Origin: CAYVQU01 sp964453155
GTDB lineage: Bacteria > Chloroflexota > Anaerolineae > Anaerolineales > UBA11858
Direction of reading: 5' to 3'
NCBI GenBank assembly: GCA_964453155.1
Contig: CAYVQU010000043.1
Coordinates: forward strand, 1-33,616
Length of the DNA stretch: 33,616 nucleotides
The position numbers and the translations under genes are program-made. This document shows, in pieces, positions 30,140-33,616 of this stretch (its first letter is position 1; every line of letters starts with the position of its first letter). The notes under the pieces are model-generated. The model saw only the letters and a list, made by a program, of their open reading frames with translations. It ran no database searches and was not told the DNA's origin.

Positions 30140-31147
30140 TTATCTACACATATCGGCAACTTGCTCAATCGTCTCCAGCCAGGTTGCATCGCCGGTGTAT
30201 TCATAGATTTTGATGTATTGCTCTTCGGACTGGCACCATTTATTAATGCCCCCGAGATACTGAGCATAACCAACCAAGGCCTCGATATAGCGCTGTTTGG
30301 CGTTCCAGCCCGAGCCATCGTGCATGTTGGGGAATGCTGGGGCCACTTGTTCAAAGTAGTACACGGCCTGGCTCCAATCGACTTCCCAAAAACTAGCGCC
30401 CCGAATATAGTACTGGGCCCAAGTGCGATAACTATCCGCCTCGGCGTCGAGCATCCCAAACCGTTCCGCGAGGGCCAGATCGTAGATGCCACCTTCCAGG
30501 TTACCTAAACCAATTTTTTGAACGCCGCGCTGTCGCAACGCCATATAAAATAAACCATCAATATCAATGGCCCGGTATTCAGGATTTTTCTTGCGGAGGT
30601 TTTCAAGGGTTTCAATGGCCTCATCCCACTGTTCATTGCGGACATAGTCTTCAGCTTGTGCGAACAGATCAGCTTCGCCGCGTAAGTCAGGAGTGGGTGT
30701 GAGGGCCACTACTGTTGGCGTCGGTGTGGGGGGCACCGGAGTTGGGGTGGCGGTGGCGTTGATAATTAACTCAACTTCGGTTAGTTTTTCAATGGCGCCG
30801 GGGTATTGGGGATCAAGTTCAATGATATATTGGAGCCGTTGCCGGGCAACTTCATAGCGGCCAGCCTCCAGGTCTTGGAGGCCCAACTCAAATTGATCTC
30901 CGACTGCCAACGCCACCTGAGTGGATTCAAAGGCTTTACGGACCGCAATCCCGCGCTGATAACCCAGTAAGCCCCCGGCGGCAATTAATATCGCGAGCAC
31001 CAATAATACCCACCAAAACCAGCCACGGCGGCGACGTTGGGGGGTTTGTTGTTGCTCTGGAGGTTGGGGTTCAAAATCGACCGGGGTAGGCTGGGTTTCA
31101 GCCCCTGTGGGGGTCGGGTGAGTTTCATCTAAGTGTTCTGTCATCAT
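30140..31147 (-). CDS. TPR-containing membrane protein
   Basis: A 335-residue protein placed 55 nt after the TPR kinase. ATG 31147 (or the adjacent ATG 31144) is taken as start; the frame to 31399 would overlap the kinase gene. The N-terminus is Pro/Gln-rich, with 'RRRRG' before one membrane helix (about 43-63). Outside, TPR-like helices ('LQDLEAGRYEVARQRLQYIIELDPQY') precede a TP-rich linker (about 130-155) and more TPR-like helices ('YVRNEQWDEAIETLENLRKKNPEY'). The C-terminal 100 residues are aromatic-rich and unassigned. Its pairing with the kinase suggests a shared signalling or scaffold role; inference. Confidence 0.75.
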   Translation of the reverse strand: MMTEHLDETHPTPTGAETQPTPVDFEPQPPEQQQTPQRRRRGWFWWVLLVLAILIAAGGLLGYQRGIAVRKAFESTQVALAVGDQFELGLQDLEAGRYEVARQRLQYIIELDPQYPGAIEKLTEVELIINATATPTPVPPTPTPTVVALTPTPDLRGEADLFAQAEDYVRNEQWDEAIETLENLRKKNPEYRAIDIDGLFYMALRQRGVQKIGLGNLEGGIYDLALAERFGMLDAEADSYRTWAQYYIRGASFWEVDWSQAVYYFEQVAPAFPNMHDGSGWNAKQRYIEALVGYAQYLGGINKWCQSEEQYIKIYEYTGDATWLETIEQVADMCR

Positions 31148-31202
31148 GCGCCCAATTCTACTGCCGAAATGGGGGCATGTGAAGGCAACAACCGCCACCC
31201 AC

Positions 31203-33533
31203 TTAGTTCCCCCCGCAATTCCGAATCCCCTGAGCCGCCATATCCATATTAGGATCGATTTCCAGGGCTTGCTCGAAGAATTCAAGGGCAGATTCGCAGT
31301 CACCCATTTCGACAAATACCTGGCCGATCGATTCGTACATCCAGGGGTCTTGTGGGCTTCTATCGGCGGCTTCGTACAGTAAGTCGTAAACTTCATCATA
31401 CTGACCGGTGCGATGATAGGCCCTGGACAGGTTGATGTAGGCCCAGGTGTTGAAAGGATCGAGTTCGACGGCTTTTTCGAAATAGGGAATAGACTCCAGG
31501 TCCTGGCCAGAATTTTGATACAGCCGACCTAAAGTCTCCTGGAGAAAGCCATCGTTGGGGAATTTTTGGATGGCATCTTCAAGGAGGGTGATGCCATCTT
31601 CAGGTTTGCCCATTTCCCAATACAATTCAGCCAGTCCTGAATACGACATGCTGTGCTCAGGATTCATTTCGATGGCTTTTTCGAAGGCGATAATTGCATT
31701 TTCGTAATCTCCGGCATCGCGATAAATCCACCCAAGACCATCTTGGAGATCGGCGGCCTGGGGATTTGCCTCCAGCCCTGCTTGCATGACCGCAATCGCC
31801 CCTTCAAAATCACTCTGCCAGCGATACACATCGGCCAGACTCCACCACATGCTGGTATAAGTCGGATCAAGTTCTAGCCCGGCTCGAAAAGCTTCTTCGG
31901 CTTTTTCGAATTCGCCCATATCCAGGAATTGTCGCCCCAAGTTTTCATAACCCATGGGGTTGTTCGTGCTCGTATCGGCCAGGCTGCCCTCGAGTACTTC
32001 GATGGCTTTGTCGGGTTCTCCCATAGCCTGATAGGCGTTAGCAATTCCTCGCAAAGCCGGGTCCGGCGGACCGCCCATTTCGATGGCCAGTTCATAGTAT
32101 TGGATGGATTTTTCGTATTCACCCATATCATAGTACAGCTGACCAATAAACTCTTGCAGCCAGGCATCCTGGGGGCTAACCTCCAAAGCACTTTTGATTG
32201 CGCCTTCGGCGGCCGCCAGATCACCAAATTCGATATTGGCTTTGGCTAAATCCAGATAAAGATCGCGGTTGAAGGGATCAGCATCAAGCGCGGCCTCGAA
32301 CTCATCAATGGCGGTTTCGAAATGACCACTGCTAATGGCCGCATCGGCATCCGCTCGGATTTGAGCGGAGGTCCGCGTGGCTTTGAACTCCCCACCAACC
32401 GGGCCAACCTCTCCGTCAAAGAAACCGGTCAGGAGTAAAGTGACCGCGACCGCCACCAAAACCAATAGGCTGCCTAGCCCCGCGATCAAAGGCCAGCGCC
32501 GCTTTTTGGCCGGTTGGGGCGCTGCGGCTGGCTGAGGTTGCACGGTGGTCATCGGTTGGGTTTGGGTTCCCAGCGGGGCGGCCGGCTCAGCGATGGTTTG
32601 ATCGCCAGCTGGTTTGATGGGTTCGGATATCGTTTGGCTCGCAACCGAGGTTGGTGGCAAAGTGTTCAAATTGGCATCGACTTCGGGCGTGATCTGGGTG
32701 GCGGACGATTCGGCGGTCAGTAAATATTGGTTGAGGGCCAATGCCATTTCACCCGCGCGTTGGAAGCGATTTTCTGGCTCTTTGGCCATGGCCTTCAAAA
32801 TGATTCGTTCGACTGGCTCGGAAATATCGGCTTTCTTAGAACTGGGCAGGGGCAGGGGTTCAATGATGTGTTTAACGACGACGGCCATCGGGGTTTCAGC
32901 CGTAAAGGGCACGACCCCGGTGACAAGTTCGTATAAAATGACTCCCAGGGAGTAAATGTCACTGGCTTGCCCCACTTTTTCACCGCGTCCCTGTTCCGGC
33001 GACATATACGCCGGGGTTCCCACCGTCATTCCCGATTGGGTCAACATGCTGCCACCCACCATGGTCGCCAAACCAAAATCGGTGAGCAAGACCCAATCGG
33101 CTTTGGGCATCATGATATTGCTGGGTTTGATATCGCGGTGGATCACGCCTTGCTCATGGGCATAATCGAGGGCACTGGCGACCTGACCGATCAGCTTAAC
33201 AGCAGTGGCAAAATCGGGTTGGGTGGACAGATAATCCTTGAACGTCCCGGCATCCACATATTCCATCACGATGTAGTTGATCCCCTCGTGTTCCCCATAA
33301 TCGTGGACCATCAGGATGTTGGGATGGCGCAGTTTGGCAATGGAACGGGCTTCCCGTTCGAACCGTTTGGTGAACGAGTCATCTTGTTCAGCATAGTATG
33401 AGGGTAAAACTTTGATGGCTACATACCGATCCAACGAGGGTTGGTAGGCCTTGTAGACGGTCGCCATTCCACCTTGTCCGATCTGGCTGACAACGCGATA
33501 GCCCCCTAATGTTTGTCCAATGAGTCCCGTCAT
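31203..33533 (-). CDS. Receptor-like Ser/Thr protein kinase with extracytoplasmic TPR array
   Basis: A 776-residue PknB-type kinase. ATG 33533 follows GGAGG; a TTG 12 nt upstream was set aside. The kinase domain (about 10-270) has the glycine loop 'IGQGGMATVYKA', Lys41 in 'VAIKVL', the catalytic loop 'IHRDIKPSNIM' (Asp134), 'DFGLA' (Asp152) and 'GTPAYMSPEQ'. It is therefore complete and likely active. A Gln/Pro/Thr-rich linker leads to a membrane helix (about 349-371). The outer 380 residues are about ten 34-residue TPR units with the W-G-A-P pattern ('YENLGRQFLDMGEFEKAEEAF'-like). TPRs replace the PASTA domains of classical PknB, so the sensor input is probably a protein or peptide. Confidence 0.93.
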   Translation of the reverse strand: MTGLIGQTLGGYRVVSQIGQGGMATVYKAYQPSLDRYVAIKVLPSYYAEQDDSFTKRFEREARSIAKLRHPNILMVHDYGEHEGINYIVMEYVDAGTFKDYLSTQPDFATAVKLIGQVASALDYAHEQGVIHRDIKPSNIMMPKADWVLLTDFGLATMVGGSMLTQSGMTVGTPAYMSPEQGRGEKVGQASDIYSLGVILYELVTGVVPFTAETPMAVVVKHIIEPLPLPSSKKADISEPVERIILKAMAKEPENRFQRAGEMALALNQYLLTAESSATQITPEVDANLNTLPPTSVASQTISEPIKPAGDQTIAEPAAPLGTQTQPMTTVQPQPAAAPQPAKKRRWPLIAGLGSLLVLVAVAVTLLLTGFFDGEVGPVGGEFKATRTSAQIRADADAAISSGHFETAIDEFEAALDADPFNRDLYLDLAKANIEFGDLAAAEGAIKSALEVSPQDAWLQEFIGQLYYDMGEYEKSIQYYELAIEMGGPPDPALRGIANAYQAMGEPDKAIEVLEGSLADTSTNNPMGYENLGRQFLDMGEFEKAEEAFRAGLELDPTYTSMWWSLADVYRWQSDFEGAIAVMQAGLEANPQAADLQDGLGWIYRDAGDYENAIIAFEKAIEMNPEHSMSYSGLAELYWEMGKPEDGITLLEDAIQKFPNDGFLQETLGRLYQNSGQDLESIPYFEKAVELDPFNTWAYINLSRAYHRTGQYDEVYDLLYEAADRSPQDPWMYESIGQVFVEMGDCESALEFFEQALEIDPNMDMAAQGIRNCGGN

Positions 33534-33616
33534 GCCTGCCTCCAAATTATGATGTTTATCAAAACTTCTCTACCCTACATCTAGGATGCAAATGATCAGT
33601 CATGGTGTAGACTCTT

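Noticed and set aside
31148..31399. N-terminal extension of the TPR membrane protein
   Set aside because: It overlaps the kinase gene in another frame and has no family features; the start at 31147 follows the kinase stop.
1..33616. tRNA, rRNA, insertion sequence or phage genes
   Set aside because: No cloverleaf, rRNA-like block, transposase, integrase or terminal repeats with target duplications were found by reading both strands; a tRNA scan was not possible here.

Overview
The window reads as a chromosomal segment of an uncultured-type Chloroflexota bacterium, most likely Anaerolineae-like. This is inferred from gene content, not from a marker tree. The pointers are threonine/proline-rich 'TPTPT' linkers after membrane anchors in several proteins, a DUF5667-type protein paired with an ECF sigma factor, a RodZ-like protein with HTH domains and a C-terminal beta domain, a TPR-bearing Ser/Thr kinase, a quinate-dehydrogenase-like protein and a free-standing GyrA-propeller-like protein. 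No rRNA, tRNA, CRISPR array, prophage or transposase was seen.

Layout. 1-3.8 kb (minus): a MacAB-type exporter (adaptor, ATPase, FtsX/MacB permease). 4.0-9.3 kb (plus): a single-chain L-serine dehydratase and a 1195-residue lipoprotein ending in an endonuclease/exonuclease/phosphatase domain. 9.4-11.6 kb (minus): a tight operon of quinate-dehydrogenase-like protein, MobA-like nucleotidyltransferase and PAP2 phosphatase. 11.9-13.9 kb (plus): branched-chain aminotransferase and an NAD-dependent epimerase, convergent with homoserine dehydrogenase (13.9-14.9 kb, minus). 15.1-18.4 kb (minus): an operon of a 15-haem c-type cytochrome with an acidic tail, an ECF sigma factor, and a membrane DUF5667 protein that also ends in an acidic tail. 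18.7-21.4 kb (minus): two small unknown proteins, an Hsp70/YegD-like ATPase and a GNAT acetyltransferase. 21.9-23.1 kb (minus): the GyrA-propeller-like protein. 23.4-29.5 kb (plus): ribosomal protein L9, RodZ-like protein, RimO, a 3'(2'),5'-bisphosphate nucleotidase-like protein and a GT39-like glycosyltransferase. 29.5-33.5 kb (minus): a receptor-like Ser/Thr kinase with TPRs, a second TPR membrane protein and a CopD-like membrane protein.

The most striking signal is outside the genes. About fourteen intergenic gaps carry the same architecture: a short unit repeated with an exact or near-exact period of 7, 8 or 9 nt, facing an array of complementary units with the same period. The unit sequence differs between most loci, while period and inverted layout are kept. 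One 9-nt unit (GTCTAA-type) recurs at three separate loci. A second class is four perfect 28-29-nt palindromes at gene ends. Together these occupy most of the intergenic DNA, reach into the ends of several genes and often sit where a ribosome-binding site would be. The second notable item is the cytochrome/sigma/DUF5667 operon.

Starts were chosen by ribosome-binding sites and family length. Several longest open frames begin inside the intergenic arrays and were shortened.
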